Notes: generated by a model from the sequence alone, not told the origin. A DNA stretch of 64,000 bases from Rehmannia glutinosa (GCA_016081115.2 CM071935.1:50144680-50208679); one strand, 5' to 3'. Positions 1 through 12,182 are shown, numbered from the stretch's first letter. A program made the numbers and translations.

Positions 1-2570
1 GCCTCGAGTTAGTATATTTTGTCTTCCAGCCATGTTTGGCGCCCAAACCATACACCAAAGTTGTTTTACTATCACAAAGACAACAAAATACATTATAGAT
101 GTGCGCTCAATGCGCATCATTTGAAGATGCCAAATTTGCCTCTAGCAAATCATAGACAACTTCCACATGTCGGCATCACAATAGGGCATGGATCACTTCG
201 ATATCCACTCATCAATCACACTGCTAAGTACTGAACTTATTGAGTACGCACATAGCGCACATCAAACATTCGATAGTGCTTACATAAACTAGCTAGCATT
301 TTTTTTCTTCTTCCAAAGATATCGTTTCTTGACTAAGAACATGATCTTTAACCATGGAGTGTAGCAACAGCTGCCACTCCATGTTGTTTCAAGTCATCAC
401 ATTTTTGCCATATACTGTGAGATACAACTCTTGACATATGTTCAATGACTTAATTGACCATCGTAGGCCTACCAAAGTGATAACTCGATGAAATCAATGA
501 TGACTCAAGTCACAGCTGGAGCTTCTTAATCAACAATCAATGTGCTCTTACTCCACTTCTTGAATTCATCGGGTGATCAACATAGATCTCCTTATTCAAC
601 TTTCACCAAAGTATGTCAACATCAATCATCAAGGACAAACCTAGACAAAAGTTGTAATGATAGATAATATATCAGGCGAATTGAGGCAATCTCACCACTT
701 AGAAGAACATCTCAAAAAATTTACGCTCTTTTAACAGGTGTAAACATTTCGCCCGTAGTCGAGCTACACACATGTTAATCAACCCATCTATATTGCACTT
801 GACCTACCGAAACTACGTGTTTCAAATGATCTTGCATCTAGACAGAAGATCAACAAGCTCTTAGATTTTATTCTGAGTCATTCGACACATCTTTTCCTTC
901 ACAACAACTATGCACTTAGGGCATCAAATGAAGTCACATGTTCTATCGACTCATCAACACCCACAAAAGTAATTGTGAAGGATACATACTCGATCTCATT
1001 TAGATGATGGGGAACATTTCATATTCACTCTTTTTTACTTGTGGAATTTGAGAATCCTTTTCGTGTAAGATACTAGCTCCCACTAACTTAGTGTCGCTTC
1101 CACTACCCAAGCATTACTAGATGAGTTTAAAGTACAACATCCTCGCTAGAGAAACGAGTGCCTCATAAGGATCTTGCAACTCGCATAGTTTCAAGATCTT
1201 TTTTGACCTCACATATGCTCAAGAAATCCTTTTGAGCGGAAGCCTAAATCATGTGACTTGATTCTCCACTTGAGAACACATAGTCTCGAACTTACATGGG
1301 CAAACACACTAATTTGGGCTTTTTACCAAATTAAAACTCATATAAGGTTGAAAATCACTTGGAGACACATATTTTATAATGTAGGCAACAACAAGATACA
1401 CAATCAATTTGCGCCATCATAAATCTAACCATTTTGAAGTGATTGTATCGCAAGCTCATATAGCTACAAAGTGTTTAGAACCATCATTTAACTTGCAACT
1501 TTATTTCCTTCAACTGTGTATCCAAACTAATTAGACACGCTATTACCGCTCCCTATTAGCACATTTCCATCTATTTAGAATCGCTCAAAGCAATTTGACG
1601 CTTCTAACTGATGAGAGTGGAGATGTACTAACTTATAACATAGATAGCAATAAAGAAAGATATAATGTATTCATTTTTTTGTGCCTCACACTCATAAGTT
1701 TGTACTCAATTTAGTGGACTTAGCTTTGTAGGAAAAATAGTCATCTTTCATTCTTCTAGCAATCTTATCCTGCTGGAAAAAAATTATGCAAAGGGAGATT
1801 GACCTTAGCGAGTTAGACGATAAAGCCTAATCGAGCTAATACAGTCGTCCTCCTAACCTTGCGTGCCACGATATCAATAGAAGACCAAAAATAAATACTA
1901 TCTAAAGCCAAGCATCACAAAGTAAAGATAGACAAGTCTTCTCACTCAACAAATATCTTACAAGTGCATTTATCCGAGTAATACTACATCGACACATCAA
2001 GTTGCTCACACCAATTGTTGAGCTTGAGGTGACTCTTTTTAGCCTCATCTTTTGCGTTCTATAGCTGCACAACCCGATAATAGTCATACACATTTGCTCA
2101 ATCTCAATCACATGCTAAGTCAACCAATATCTGTAATCCACCCATGTAGAGATTTGGAAACATTAGCGGGAAAATAAGAGAGCAATTAAATAGTCAAAGT
2201 TCATCTCAGTACAATTACAAGCAAAATTGCCAATCTCATAAGTACACTTCATATTTGGTAACACTTAATTGCCTCATTCAATAAGGTGACACATCTTGTC
2301 ACTTTATGGATCAATTTATAGTTTTTGTTTTAGCTTTTGCTCTCGTCAAGGTACATTATGCTTGTTCCAACATTCACCCGACTTGGTTTATGTCGGTTTG
2401 CATAAACGACAAGTGCACTTGTTTATTTCTCAACTTTTTATAATCAACCTCTAGATAGTCGATTTTTATTAATAATAACACAAGCTACTAATATCTTTAA
2501 TTCACTCAAATAGCGAATTTGGACTCATATTTCAAAAAATAGAGCTTAAACTCTTTTATTAAATATTTAA
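1..2570. other. AT-rich intergenic DNA, nothing recognised
   Basis: No open reading frame longer than about 70 codons lies here, and none of the short ones shows a protein motif I recognise. Base composition is AT-rich with scattered short A/T runs. I see no LTR ends, no primer binding site and no tRNA-like fold. It may be a very old transposon, but nothing in the sequence supports a family name. Confidence 0.5.
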
Positions 2571-2752
2571 ATTTGCAGCTTATACAAATTAAAGCGCAAA
2601 CATAATTCTTGATCCAAGAGTATATCATCGGCATCTCAACTGCGATTATTTCAGGCAATTAAGTTCTTACATTTACCGCTTATATAAATAAAGTGCAAAT
2701 AGTTTCATTAATCCACAAATATACTGTCCACGTCTAAGTCGCGACGATATTG
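2571..2752. repeat. Two diverged copies of an ~80-bp unit
   Basis: A segment near 2571-2650 (gcttatacaaattaaagcgc, then cgg-catctcaactgcgat) is matched at about 2672-2752 by a diverged copy (gcttatataaataaagtgc, then cca-cgtctaagtcgcga). The order of the short matching blocks is kept, so this is an old tandem duplication and not chance. Its function is unknown. Confidence 0.55.
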
Positions 2753-3449
2753 GATAACTTGTCTATTTTCATGCTAAATTGGCTAAACAAAAGTTGGTGA
2801 GCTTGGTCTAAACACATTTCAATAAATTGTGCAAACAATTAAGTACTGATCTAAATTTTTTATTCTGGGTCCAAGTAATATTTGTTATTTTCTTCAATTC
2901 AGTGAGATCGAAAATTTGCCACCAAGGCTAGTAATCATCTCCCACCGAACTGAAAATCACAATAAAAAATACTGATCCATGAATAAAATTATCAATGTCC
3001 ATAAATAAATCATGCATGCAACCATTTATATGAATAATTACAAAAAAATAGCCCACATAGGCGGCATTGACATATGGTGCATCATGTGGAAATAATTTAG
3101 ACTTATGGTGGTAAAACAAAAAATATCCTCGTAAAATTGATGTTACATAGCCTCCAAAAATCGGCTCAATAAATACATACCTCGAAAAAATAAAATTACA
3201 TATTTTCAAAGCCTACTACATCAATCTAAAAAAAACACAAGGATATCGAATTACCATTATTGTCAAAAATTAACTCCCACAAATAATATAATATAAAACA
3301 GTAAACACTCAAATACATGAGCACCCCTATGTCAATGTCCATTCATCAAACGTACAATAATTCATATCACATCACAAAAAAATTGCAAACACATAAGCAA
3401 TTAATAAAACATGCAACTCATACAATATACAAATCACATGGAATATTTT
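2753..3449. other. AT-rich DNA, no gene seen
   Basis: There is only a 93-codon minus-strand frame (2928-3209), hydrophobic and without recognisable motifs, inside AT-rich DNA. I treat it as chance. No repeat ends or regulatory sites can be supported. Confidence 0.4.
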
Positions 3450-3800
3450 TGTTTGTACCTTAATGCGCAAAAATATAATTCCTTTTACGCATCTTATGCA
3501 GAAAAAAAAATATTTTCCATGCACCAATGTGCAAAAATAATTTTTGCATTCATCACAATGCACAAAAAAACTATTAATTTGTTGCAAGCATCTTCGCAAA
3601 AATAATTTTTCTTTCATGTACCTAATGTGTAAAAGTAACTTTGCATTCATAAAGCACCAAAAATAATTTTTCCTGCATTCTCATGCGCAAAAAAATAATT
3701 TTTGCAAACAATAAATTGCACAAAACATTTTTACATACATTAATACTATAACAAAAAAAATAATTTTGCAAGCATCCCAACGCGCCAAAAATAACTTCCA
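3450..3800. repeat. Degenerate tandem repeat, ~35-50 bp units
   Basis: The core atgcgcaaaaataattttt followed by a gcat/catgc element recurs about eight times with irregular spacing: near 3462, 3497, 3527, 3558, 3588, 3652, 3685, 3714 and 3767. The units differ by substitutions and small indels, so the array is old. The overlapping frames on both strands here (3372-3813) are by-products of the repeat and not genes. Confidence 0.65.
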
Positions 3801-3876
3801 TAGATATCATCATGCAAGAAAAAATTTACTGTCCAGATTCTATATAAATTTACTTCCAACACTAAATAATCTTTTT

Positions 3877-5372
3877 GTTTCTTGGGTTATGGAATGTGTT
3901 ACCACAACTTCATATTCAATTTGTATAAATGGATCTCTCCAAGGCAAATTTCCAGGCAAAAGACCCAATGTCCCCTGCTCTTTTTCTTCTTTGCATGGAA
4001 TATTTGTCTAGAATGCTAAAAGTAAGAACCTCCTCCTTGGAATTCAATTATCATCCTAGATGTGAAGCCTTAAAATTTACACATCTAGCTTTTGCTGATG
4101 ATCTTATGCTTTTCTCAAGGGGTGATCCCCATTCAGTCAAAATCTTAACTGATTGTTTAAATGAATTCAAACTTGCTTCTGGTCTGGACATTAATTCTTT
4201 GAAGTCCAATCTATTTACAGCAGGGGTTTTTGGTGAAGATCTTGATAAAATTCTAAATCTGTTGAATTTCCTCCTTGGGTCTCTTCCTGTGAGATACTTG
4301 GGTGTTCTTTTGGCAGCTCAAAAATTGAATGTCAATCACTATGCCCCTCTATATGACAGAATTGCTTCTTATATCAATAAATGGACAACTAACTCCCTTT
4401 CCTATGCTGGGAGGCTCCTCCTCATTAAATCAGTATTACAAGGAGTGGAATGTTTTTGGTTACAAATTTTTCCACTTTCCAATACTGTCATTGATAGAAT
4501 AAATAGACTATGCAGAGTCTTCATTTGGGGAAAAAAAACCTCTCCTGTTGCTTGGTCCAAAGTTTTTCTTCCCTTTGAGGAGGGGGGATTGGGTTTAAGG
4601 GATGTGCACTCTTGGAATAAAACACTTTTTGGCAAAACTTCTCTGGAATATCCACTCCAAAGCTGATTCCCTTTGGGTCAGATGGGTCCATCCTTTCTAT
4701 TTAAAAAATCAGTCCACTTGGGGTTGGGACCCAAAAAAATCTGATTCCTGCCTTTTGAAAATGATTTGTGATATCAGAAATGAGCTTCTTTCTAAATTTG
4801 ACACTTCTGAATTTGTCATCTCAAAACTGGCTCTTTTCTCTAATCTTAAAGGTTTAAGTTCTTCTAAAATGTATGACACTTTTAGAGACCATGGTTCTAA
4901 TGCTTGTTGGCATTCAACTGTTTGGAATTTTTTTATTCCCCCTAAATATTCCTTTTGTGTGTGGCTTGCCATCAATGAAAGAATGGCCACCATAAATAAC
5001 TTAAAATACTTGGATGTTGATCCTACTTGAAAATTGTGTGGAAACTTTCCTGAGACTGCATCTCACCTTTTCTTCTCTTGTATTGTTACCAGGATATTAT
5101 GGGACAGAGTAAAAAAGTGGCTTAAGTTTAGTCACTCTATGAGTACTATTGCTAGGGCCCTTAAGTGGACTAAAAAAGATCAAGCTTCCCGTGCTCTTAA
5201 GAATGCTAGGGCTATTGCTGTTTGCTGCACCATCTATCAAATTTGGAAGGCCCGAAATTGTCAGGTATTTGAAGGTTCTTCCTTCTCTAAAGATGCGGTA
5301 TTCCTTAAGATTCAAAAAGATGTATATAAAGTTGTTTATTTTTATTATCCAGTTGAACTGGTCAATTTTTAG
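3877..5372 (+). pseudogene. LINE ORF2 fragment: RT palm/thumb and zf-RVT
   Basis: This is the reverse transcriptase of a plant L1-type LINE. The catalytic FADD box (FADDLMLFSRGD) is at 4093-4128. It is followed by the thumb region (RYLGVLL; then AGRLLLIKSVL) and by the zinc-binding C-terminal domain (CGNFPETASHLFFSC, from 5038) usual after plant LINE RT. The frame is broken three times: a shift near 3950, where the stretch before DPMSPALF is lost; a shift near 4620-4640; and an in-frame TGA at 5028 where a tryptophan is expected before the cysteine of CGN. The product would not be functional. The family assignment is secure, the subfamily is not. Confidence 0.88.
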
Positions 5373-6442
5373 CCCTCATTTGTTGGGTTTTTTTTTCTTT
5401 CTTTTTATACCCGTGTGTGGGTTATTCTTTTCTCTATGGGTTTGTAAATTGTAATAAACACTCATTAGTGGAATCCCCCCTGATCTCCCCGCTTCATGTC
5501 CTCCATTTCTTGTACTTTAGATGGTGGATGCTTTTCTTTCTTTGCCTTTTTCTTGTCTGGCTTTTACTGCTGCTTTGTGTATGCAAATTTGCTGCAGATG
5601 AATCCTCCCAGGTCGGCACTTGATGATTGCCCAAATGATGATTTCTTCTTAATCTTTCATTGGTTGGGCTGGTTTTTTATGGTTGAATAATTTCCTATAT
5701 TGAGTGTTGTTTATTTTATTCCAGGTCCTGGGATCTTTAAACCCCTAATTTTGTGAATTTATCTTAACCATTTGGTCTTTTAAAATCCTTGCAAAAACCC
5801 TTTAATGGATGGCTTCTTTATTTCCATTTTTGGGGTTGTTTAGTCTTGTTGACTGACCCTTAAATCCTTTCTTTGTAAAACCTCCATGGCTTGAATTTGT
5901 CGGATCCCCAGATTTCGAACTGGCTGGCTTCCTTGTTCAGTTGTTAATGTTTTCTACCTTTTATTAAAAAGCAAAATCTTAGAAGCAACCTTGGGGTTTT
6001 CTTTGATTTTTTCTTTCTTTCCTGATGGGCTTCGATCATCCTATTCCTCCTAGGAGTGATTCAATTCTTCTTGTTCCAACCACAGTTATGTCATGGGGTA
6101 TGCCCCATCTTCAAAGTGTAAAATTTTATTGTATGATTTCTCGCCACCCTTTTTCGAGCTCAATGGGGAGCCTAGGTCGGGACCGCCTACTCCTCATTGC
6201 TTGCTTGATTAATTGGTTGGAGATCCCTTATTTTGTTTTTTATAACCTCTGTTGAGGTTGGTCTAGGCTGATGTCTTTCCTGTTTGTCCAATTATCCGTC
6301 GACCCTTTGAGACTTTATTGTGTTAATGGGCCTGTCCATTTAACATCCATACCAAAACTGGGGTATGCCCCTTTTAATTTATAATTTCTCACATCCTTTT
6401 TAATGAATTTTTCACATTTTCATCAAAAAAAAAAAAAAAAAA
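3877..6442 (+). mobile_element. 5'-truncated L1-type LINE with poly(A) tail
   Basis: This is a non-LTR retrotransposon fragment. It keeps the C-terminal half of the reverse transcriptase ORF, an approximately 1-kb 3' UTR (5373-6423) and a terminal A run (6424-6442). The 5' part, including endonuclease and N-terminal RT, is missing, as is typical of incomplete target-primed reverse transcription. No convincing target duplication was found: the sequence after the A run starts ggatccaacg and has no exact counterpart upstream of 3877. The 5' limit is where RT homology starts and could be some tens of bases earlier. Confidence 0.85.
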
Positions 6443-6920
6443 GGATCCAACGTTCAAATCTATGTGAGACCAACAATCCCTCAATTTTTTTTTATCAAAG
6501 AGGATACACCACTTAGGCACTACTCAGCGCCCGTGTGCGTCTAAACTGATGCCAAGTCACCTGCCCGCATGGCAGCCATCACGCCACTTGACAGCACAAC
6601 ACAACGCCATGTCAACCTTCCAAAGTGACATTTTTTTAACCTGCAGAATTGCAATGAATAAAGGTTAACTTTCTTGGCACGTGTTTCGATGCAAATTTTT
6701 GTTTTTAACTCAAAAACTTTGAATTGCCACAACTTATTTATTTTAAATTCATTTTGCATGTATAGTATATCAAATTAACCGTCTTTTTGAGATTTACAAT
6801 TTGACACCAACATTGCATGCATAAAAACATAAAAATAAATTTAAATTTTTTGAAATAGAAAATTAAACCATACGTATCATCAAACTCAAGCACATCAAAT
6901 AGGCGAGAACAAGCCTTAAT
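6443..6920. other. Short segment left of a copia-type PBS
   Basis: This AT-rich DNA lies between the LINE poly(A) and the minus-strand PBS at 6921. If the PBS is genuine, the right part is the untranslated leader of the same old element, read on the minus strand. No gag homology is visible. Confidence 0.35.
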
Positions 6921-6933
6921 GGCTCTGATACCA
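6921..6933 (-). promoter_or_regulatory. Primer binding site for initiator tRNA-Met (old copia-type element)
   Basis: On the minus strand this reads TGGTATCAGAGCC, the exact complement of the 3' end of plant initiator tRNA-Met and the usual PBS of plant Ty1/copia elements. It directly follows the end of an LTR-like sequence on the right. The sequence context differs from the other elements in the window, so it belongs to another family. Confidence 0.7.
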
Positions 6934-7620
6934 CTATTAGCAAATATGGCACATAACACAATTATCACATATTTGCACATATAGGGTGGATCGAATATAC
7001 CTATTTGCAGTGGAACTGTCGATCCACATAGCAAGGGTTATGCCTGTCTACAAGTCTCCTTTTAATCCATGATTAAGCCATCTACAAGCCTCATCTTGAT
7101 TGAATCGCGAGCAACAGACATACATCGTAGATTGGTTGAACCACAAACAAGATCACGAACCATCTTTCTCGTTAGTGTAAATAACTACTAGAGTTATTTA
7201 CTCAGTTGTGCACACCTTATACCCTTGGAGAACTTTGGTGATGCTCCAAGAAAGAACGTAGAGAGAAATTGTAGGAGAGAAATTTCTAATATTCCGTAGG
7301 AGACGTCTAAGGTCTCTACTACTACTAATATAGTGAGATATTAAAACGATATATATCAATCCCTATTATAATTAGATCTTTCCATATTAGATGCAGTCCC
7401 AAGATGCATGCTAATCAATTAGGATCCCAATATCTTTCCTAATATATAAAAGATATGGATGGAATATCTAATAGCCATTAATATGTAGTTAAAATAGATA
7501 TGATTTATATTAATTGCAAGAAAACTATAAAATTACATTTAAAAATATTAATCTAACTATCTGTGCGTTAATATACACTTAAATATGCAACAATAAACAA
7601 CTTTTTGAGCATCCATTATA
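6934..7620 (-). mobile_element. Putative copia-type LTR remnant
   Basis: The PBS at 6921-6933 implies that a minus-strand 5' LTR begins immediately to its right. The sequence here looks non-coding and LTR-like, with AT-rich runs and a purine-rich stretch, and has no ORF. The inner end is mutated (TA instead of CA before the PBS). I could not find the far end, the matching 3' LTR or a target duplication, so the right boundary is a guess. Confidence 0.4.
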
Positions 7621-8181
7621 TATTTAAACATAAAACTAACTTTTCAGAATTCTAATCTTAAATATGCAAATTACAATATATAAACATGCATATAAATCTA
7701 GGAAATTGACATGATTATCAGCTCTAAAAAATAATAAACATTCATTATAACTATCATAAATATGCAACATATTTATGTATTTAAAGCACTAACAGAATTC
7801 ACCAACTTAGTTGGCAAATCTCCATACTTATCACATTTACCCCCACCAACAGAAGAGCTATCGATAATATGGCAATTCCTCCTCTTCACATCAAATTTCA
7901 CTTCAAATATGTGCTTACTCTTACAAATCGGGAAAAAAATGAGAAAGAAAAAGAAATTAAAAGCTCCCTATCACAAAATTAGAACCAACATATAAGAGGA
8001 AATAAAGTTGACACTACTTAAAATGTCCATCTTATTCAAATTTGACGAACTCGGCTCACCAAACTCTGATCAAAGCTTTGTGCAAACATATCAAACGCTG
8101 ACTTCCTATCCATACCCTATCTGGGTTAGCAATCGGATACAATTAAAACCAATACATAAAACGAATACCAAAAACACAAAA
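7621..8181. other. AT-rich DNA, no feature recognised
   Basis: Short frames at 7762-7995 and 8008-8259 on the plus strand show no known motif and overlap or abut the minus-strand protease fragment. I see no repeat ends. Confidence 0.35.
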
Positions 8182-9361
8182 TTAATAACAAAAAATAGAA
8201 ATTTGAAAAAACTCGAAAAAAAAGAAAAGGACAAAAACACGTACAGTCCTAAAAACTAAAGCAAAGAATCTGGTTAGTGAAGTCTTGCTCCTCAAATTCT
8301 CATTCAAATTCATCATCCATGACCATACATCCACGATAGACACATTGACATAACCACCCAGATGCATAGTCTCCAAATCTTCCCTTGTCAACATTTCATC
8401 CTCTACGTTGAAAATAATCTCACCACTATATGTTTCAAAATTTAAATCAAAATGTACAAATTCAAAACAAAATCCAAAACTTAATAAGATATAACTAACT
8501 ATGAAACTTACTTGTCCGCCCCTGTATTTTCAAATATCTAGTTAGCAATCATGTTCTCTATTTGGTTAGGCTTTGAGGCCACGTCAATTTGCCTAGACAC
8601 AAAGCGCGAAGACAATGGCTCTGTCATCTTTGTCTTCTTGGCCGGTTTCTGGGTACTAATCTTCTTCCGCAAATCACGCTTGACTTGTTCTTGAACAGGA
8701 ACACCTTCCCCCTCAACCCCCGGAACCGCCAGACCCTTTACCATCAACATTAGTTTCTTGAACCTACATAAAAAAAATTTAAAAATTAATTCACTTCAAT
8801 AATAAAAAATCAGAAAGAAGAATAACAACAAGTATAATTGCCCCAACTGTCTCAATCTGATACTCATCTATCCTTGCCAACCCACCATCTCATTCGCCTT
8901 CTACCTCACTCATACTCTTCTCGTAATGTCGAGATGTCTCAATAATGGTCTCCCAGTTCTCAATGGATGTGTCTTAAGTCAGCCCAAGACTGTAACTTGG
9001 TGAGTCATCACACCGTTTCTTGAACTCATCTCTTTCAAAATAACATTTCAATATTTTCAATCGCCACAATGTTCTCTGACTTGCTCCAAAATGCTCCGTT
9101 TTGCTGACTCTCACTCCTTTCCAAGCCATCATCTGAGCGCCGGATACCTTCCGGTATTGCAGTAGAGCATATCAAACCCCTCGTAAAGTCCTCAATTTTG
9201 CTAAATTCTGCATCCCCAACAAGTTGTTTCGTAGAATTTTGAAGCAATGATATAATCTCCACAACATCAGAGGCAAAACATGTTAATATAGACAACAATT
9301 TAGTAGTGTACATCTGCACAATAAATAAATTAACAACAAAAACAAAATCTTTGGCAAACAA
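8182..9361 (-). pseudogene. Ulp1-like (C48) protease gene fragment, MULE-associated type
   Basis: Read on the minus strand, three exon-like blocks lie in order. At 9361-8900 is a helical block ending DDSPSYSLGLT, a phrase typical of the region before the protease domain in plant Ulp1-like proteins of Mutator-like elements. At 8750-8512 is a basic block (KKISTQKPAKKTK, then SRFVSRQID). At 8436-8182 a block contains LTREDLETMHLGGYVNVSIV, matching the start of the Ulp1 fold where the substrate channel begins. A plausible intron separates the last two blocks, with donor GTAAG near 8511 and acceptor ATAG near 8437. The catalytic His-Asp-Cys part is absent and there are in-frame stops. It could be a captured host gene fragment or part of a Mutator-like element. 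No terminal inverted repeats were found. Confidence 0.42.
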
Positions 9362-9385
9362 ATAAAAAATAAACCGTATTCAACC

Positions 9386-9412
9386 TATATATATATATAT
9401 ATATATATATAA
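9386..9412. repeat. (AT)n microsatellite
   Basis: An uninterrupted run of about 13 TA dinucleotides. It lies about 100 bp from the truncated end of element A. Confidence 0.9.
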
Positions 9413-9514
9413 TAAATATGCAGCATATGTATACTAATTATACATAATATGATACTAAATATGCATAACTTTTGCACATATGTAAAAACAACACAGACTG
9501 CATATGTAAAATAT

Positions 9515-9546
9515 GAGAGCTTCACGAAATCATGTTTTGGAGCCAT
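9515..9546 (-). pseudogene. ORF3 start of element A, truncated
   Basis: The ATG at 9546-9544 is followed by about ten codons matching ORF3 of element D (start MAP-HD-VKLS). After that the reading frame runs into unrelated AT-rich DNA. It confirms the ORF3 start codon because the ATG and its upstream leader align in A, D and G. Confidence 0.75.
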
Positions 9547-9595
9547 TTTCAGAGATTTCTACCGATTAAAATACGAGAGAACTTGCCTGAAATAA

Positions 9596-9864
9596 CTAGG
9601 GTTTTTCGCTTAGTTTCAGAGAGAATACTTTTTCTTGCTGGAGAATGAATAGTTCGCGTGAGGAGAGAGAAAGACAAAGTTTCATATATGAGGAATGTGA
9701 AAGGACATATTTCAGATTTTGAAATTTTTGATCGAGATCAAAGGCTAAGATTAGAGCTTCAAAACCGCATTTAATTTCCCGCATTAAATGCAGCAACATT
9801 TATATTCGATCATATGGTTTATTGTGCAGCTTTTACTGTGACTGTCATTATTACACTGACGTCA
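9596..9864 (-). promoter_or_regulatory. Candidate internal promoter of ORF3 (element A copy)
   Basis: On the minus strand the palindrome TGACGTCA (9857-9864) is followed by a TATA box (TATAAAT, 9798-9804) and a telo-box (AAACCCTAG, 9596-9604) before the ORF3 ATG at 9546. The same order and spacing occur in elements D and G. The boxes are seen directly; promoter activity is inferred. Confidence 0.5.
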
Positions 9865-10184
9865 TCCTTAAAAACATTCCTGCTCATTTAAAACAACTAC
9901 GTTTTTGTCACTTAGCTCATAAATGATTCAACTTATATCCAAAGTGACTAACCTCTGCTTCTCTCTTCTCATGAAGTAACTCAACTGTCAGCCAACTCGA
10001 TACAACTGATTTCCCAATAAGGCTGTATCACTTGGCTGAAATGTGAAACTTGCTAATTTTCAATTTTCTCATCTTCTATCTCTGCTGATTGAGTCTTCTG
10101 AGTATCAACTCAGCTCAATTAACCCTAACTCATTCTTGAGCTATTCAAATCTTGATTCACATAACGACTTTGTGAATATATCAG

Positions 10185-11102
10185 CTAACTGCTTATCAGT
10201 TGAGATGTATTCCAAGGTGATGTCTTTCTTTCAACATGATCTCCTATAAAATGATATCTGACATTAACGTGCTTTGTTCTTGAATGCAACACAAGATTCT
10301 GAGTGATTGCAATAGCACTAGTGTTATCACACATAATTGGAATCTCTCTTTCTTCAATATCGTAATCTCTCAGCTGCTGTCTCATCCATAAGACTTGGGC
10401 ACAACAACTGCCCGCAACGATGTACTCTGCTTCAACTGTGGATGTAGCTATTGAATTTTGTTTCTTGCTGAACCAAGAAACCAATCTATTTCCAAGCATT
10501 TGACATGTACCTGAAGTACTCTTCCTGTCAACTCTACATCCAGCATAGTCTGAGTCTGAGTATAGAATCAGCTTGAATCCACCTTCCTTTGGATACCATA
10601 AGCCGACTTCTTGGCCTCCCTTCAAATATCTTAGGATTCTCTTGCATGCAGTCATGTGGCTCTTCTTTGGTGTAGATTGAAATCTTGCACATATACCTAC
10701 TGTAAAGGTGATGTCTGGCCCGCTTGCTGTTAGATAGAGCAAAGATCCAATGAGATCTCTATATCTGGTTCGATCAATAGCTTTGCCATCTGCATCCATG
10801 TCCATCTTGACTAAAGTATTCATTGGAATTTTCACAGAAGACTTCTCTTCCATACCTTGAATGATGATTTTATCCTTGAATGATGATTTTATTTGCTTTC
10901 CCATCTGGTATGCATCACATACACTTTCTTTCTTGTAAACTGAGTCTGGAAATCCTTCTACTAGGTTAGTTCTTGCAAGCTTGTTGATTGTCTTGAAATT
11001 CAGGTGACTCAGCTTCTTGTGCCATAGCCAGCTTGATTCGGCTGTGCTCTTTGCTAGCAGACATGTGCTTGGTGTAGAAGTAGAACAATCTACCACATAC
11101 AT
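10185..11102 (-). pseudogene. Pol remnant: integrase zinc domain fused to RT end and RNase H
   Basis: This 305-codon open frame is produced by a deletion. Residues 1-74 are the GAG-pre-integrase/zinc-binding region (LWHKKLSHLNF; the second cysteine of the expected CDACQMGKQ is tyrosine here). From about residue 80 the frame continues directly with the connection region (EEKSSVKIPMNT) and copia RNase H (YSDSDYAGCRVDRKSTSG; TSTVEAEY; LHSRTKHVNVRYHFI). The integrase core and the RT with its YVDD box, about 2.5 kb in element D, are missing. A 19-bp sequence is repeated in tandem exactly at the join (10855-10892). The frame is open across the join, so a fusion protein is possible on paper, but it lacks a gag-pol context. 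The normal C-terminal end is also altered. Confidence 0.85.
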
Positions 11103-12182
11103 ATTCTTTTACCTTGACCCTTGTAGCACTATTCATTTGATTCAACATCCTTGATCTGGCATATCCATAGTTGAATCCTACATTGTAGCCTTTGTCACAG
11201 AGTTAGCTGATGCTCAACAGGTTGAAGTTGAGGCCTTCAACATAAGCAACATCTTTGATTTCCAATCCATTTTTCTTGATAAATCCTGTGCCTTTAATCT
11301 CCACTGGAGCTTCATTTCCTCCAAATATGACTTTTGCACCTCTAATCTCCTTGAATCTTGACTAGTTTTTCATGTTTCCTGTCATATGTCTGGAATAGCC
11401 ACTATCCATGTATCAGGTTCCTTGGCACTCAGTTGTTCCTTGAACCTGCAATCAAGATAATCAGTTTTTAGGTACCCATACTTGCCTGGGTCTGAGGAGT
11501 TAGTGTTGTAAGATGATCCAAACAACCTATAGCCAAATGATTTGACTCTAAGAGGTTGCCATCTATCAGTGCCATAATCATAATGCACATTAGCAAATTG
11601 CTTGGGGGTTTTAGGTTCATACAACTATCTCGTTTGTCTGTATGTCTGTGCATGTGTTTTAGCAATTGCTTTCTTGGGGTAGTTGTGGTATTTTTGAGTG
11701 TAGTGCTTGGGTGCGTATGTGTGCTGATAATAATTCTTTTGCCTTTGGAATGACATTTGCTGAGGTTTAGGTCATTCCCACTTTGGCATGTTTTCCATAG
11801 GTCTTTGCTGATGTTTCACATTATTCCAATCAGCATAGTTTGGATAGTTTCTACCATTTCCATCATATGTATTTCTCTGATGAAATTTCTGGGGTTTCTA
11901 GTAGCTCTGTTTTCTTTTCATAGAGTATTTCCTGTTTGGAGTTTGCTGAGGAACTCGGCTGGATTTCTTCTCAGCTGTCCTCTCAATATACTCAACTGGC
12001 TGTTTTCCTTTTCCTTTGTATCCAAGGCCAGTTTGTTTGTGATTGTGCTTTGGAGTGAATGTGGGTGCAACATTTGGTGTTTTGGGTTTTTGGGATGCTT
12101 CATTACTTGAAGATCCTTTTTCCAAAATCACTCTTGGAGTTTGACTATGCACAAGGGAATTAAATCCTATGCCTGTTTTATC
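11103..12182 (-). pseudogene. Gag C-terminus and protease region of element A, degenerate
   Basis: Aligning pieces of gag C-terminus (LGYKGKGKQPVEY; TPNRKYSMK) and of the protease region occur in shifting frames. The protease active-site segment is out of frame: the frame around 11382-11454 reads EPDTWIVAIPDI instead of WYMDSG. The UGA-UUG-CAG boundary triplets between gag and pol are present at 11454-11447. The product would be inactive. Confidence 0.7.

Noticed and set aside
1..3449. A diverged LTR element or host gene at the left end
   Set aside because: No protein motif, LTR end or PBS could be found; naming a family would be a guess.
3411..3605. Overlapping ORFs on both strands at 3372-3813
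   Set aside because: They lie inside a degenerate tandem repeat and have repeat-driven composition.
5393..5690. Small hydrophobic ORFs in 5417-5690
   Set aside because: They lie in the T-rich LINE 3' UTR. Hydrophobicity comes from T-rich codons and no homology is recognised.
9386..9412. Origin or other functional element at the (AT)n run
   Set aside because: A plain microsatellite; nothing around it supports more.
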